DNA of 33,775 nucleotides from an uncultured Aquimarina sp. (GTDB lineage: Bacteria; Bacteroidota; Bacteroidia; Flavobacteriales; Flavobacteriaceae): positions 1-33,775 of the forward strand of contig CANLYR010000047.1 of the NCBI GenBank assembly GCA_947495425.1, written 5' to 3'. Positions 33,216-33,775 of the stretch are shown here, in pieces; position 1 is the first letter of the stretch; every line of letters begins with the position of its first letter. A program made the position numbers and the translations under genes. The notes below the pieces were generated by a model, which saw only the letters and a list, made by a program, of their open reading frames with translations, made no database searches and was not told where the DNA came from.

Positions 33216-33775
33216 TAACAATTCATCATATACCTTTCCCATTTTTCCTCCCGTAGCGACGTGAGTAACTTTTTAGCTTTTACAGTGCCGACTTACTTTG
33301 TTCTGAATTTTCCTGTTGTATTTGTTAATCCAATCATTAGATGGCTGTTGCTCATGGGTTTTAATAAGTCATTTAGTTCATACGGATCAAGCGCCTTCAA
33401 TAGTTCATATACCTTCATGGCATTTTTTCAAAATATCTTTTTGAGCAACTACCACTCTTTTATTACCCAATGACGCAGTGATTTATTCTTCTGTATTTTT
33501 TTCCTTTCATCTCCAGTGAAACTTAATTAGTTTTAATTCTATCTTTTTTCCTTGATCTGGTTGTTGGTATATTGAGGTAATAAGCATTTATTTTACGAAT
33601 TTTCTAAGAAGCTTGAGTAACTAAACTTAGTATATTAGTGTAATAGAGTAAGGAGGTTTCATAATGTGATTGTATCATAAATATACTCGTATGTTGAAAT
33701 AATACTATTTCTATGATAAAATGTCATAAATATTTCATATCTTTTCTATATGGGAAGAGATAGAAAATTTAAAAT
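33216..33775. other. AT-rich right end with possible decayed reading frame
   Basis: No intact gene is supported in the last 560 bp. On the minus strand, 33293-33418 encodes a 41-aa protein-like frame (MKVYELLKALDPYELNDLLK start). After its TAA, more protein-like codons continue in the same frame to about 33203, and another frame is protein-like upstream to 33479. This may be a gene remnant. The plus-strand frame across it (33261-33473) looks like its antisense shadow. From 33480 on I see only AT-rich sequence. Confidence 0.3.

Noticed and set aside
33261..33473. 70-aa hydrophobic plus-strand reading frame
   Set aside because: It looks like the antisense of protein-like minus-strand codons, has no promoter or ribosome-binding site, and has Phe/Ser-rich shadow-like composition.
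33650..33669. Strong Shine-Dalgarno AAGGAGG followed by ATG
   Set aside because: The ATG is followed immediately by TGA, and no other start at suitable spacing opens a frame longer than a few codons. Probably chance.

Overview
The window looks like chromosomal DNA of a low-GC marine-type Flavobacteriaceae (Bacteroidota), with an Aquimarina-like feel, although I cannot fix the genus. The grounds are the AT-rich intergenic regions, weak Shine-Dalgarno sites, several TAnnTTTG promoter elements typical of the phylum, many lipoprotein signals with short lipoboxes, and characteristic families (HYC_CC_PP, 3-keto-disaccharide hydrolase/DUF1080, NHS-type permease). I found no rRNA, tRNA, CRISPR array, prophage or intact insertion sequence.

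Layout. (1) 1-4727: an edge-truncated membrane protein, then a minus-strand acyl-CoA carboxylase operon (biotin carrier, biotin carboxylase, carboxyltransferase), divergent from a LysE-type exporter. (2) 4786-7546: a DUF1761 membrane protein converging on a two-gene unit (YdjM-type membrane hydrolase and a FemAB/GNAT-like transferase), with a shared terminator at 5306-5335. (3) 8087-8791: a lone secreted protein after a 540-bp spacer. (4) 8886-17039: a tight eight-gene minus-strand operon that reads as an oxidative '3-keto-glycoside' pathway. It encodes a lipid-anchored cytochrome c, a GMC FAD oxidoreductase, a Tat-signal GDH subunit 3, an exported TIM-barrel epimerase, an MFS permease, a Gfo/Idh/MocA dehydrogenase, a cytosolic TIM-barrel isomerase and a lipid-anchored 3-keto-disaccharide hydrolase. 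An AraC regulator is divergent at 17183. (5) 18120-25649: a plus-strand copper/silver efflux operon (HYC_CC_PP protein, CusA, TolC/CusC, an HMA-MauE fusion, CusB), closed by a strong hairpin at 25669-25696. (6) 25730-29185: a stress/regulatory patch with a short HPF/RaiA protein, an SPFH (prohibitin-like) lipoprotein, a LysR regulator, and three small basic proteins. Two of these are 73-aa paralogues facing in opposite directions. (7) 29186-33775: a sparse AT-rich region with a small export-family membrane protein and two orphan secreted proteins. One of them (30705-32279) carries Cys and Gln motifs resembling those of Gram-positive thioester adhesin domains.

How the genes fit together. In region 4 the exported proteins would oxidise a glycoside at C3, pass electrons to the anchored cytochrome, and cleave the 3-keto-glycoside. 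The permease would take the product in, and the cytosolic dehydrogenase and isomerase would return it to central metabolism. This is inference from families and order; the substrate is unknown. Region 5 is a complete tripartite efflux pump plus metal-binding accessories. The less described items are the thioester-like protein, the paralogous 73-aa pair with inverted and direct repeats nearby, and the compartment-split sugar-oxidation operon.
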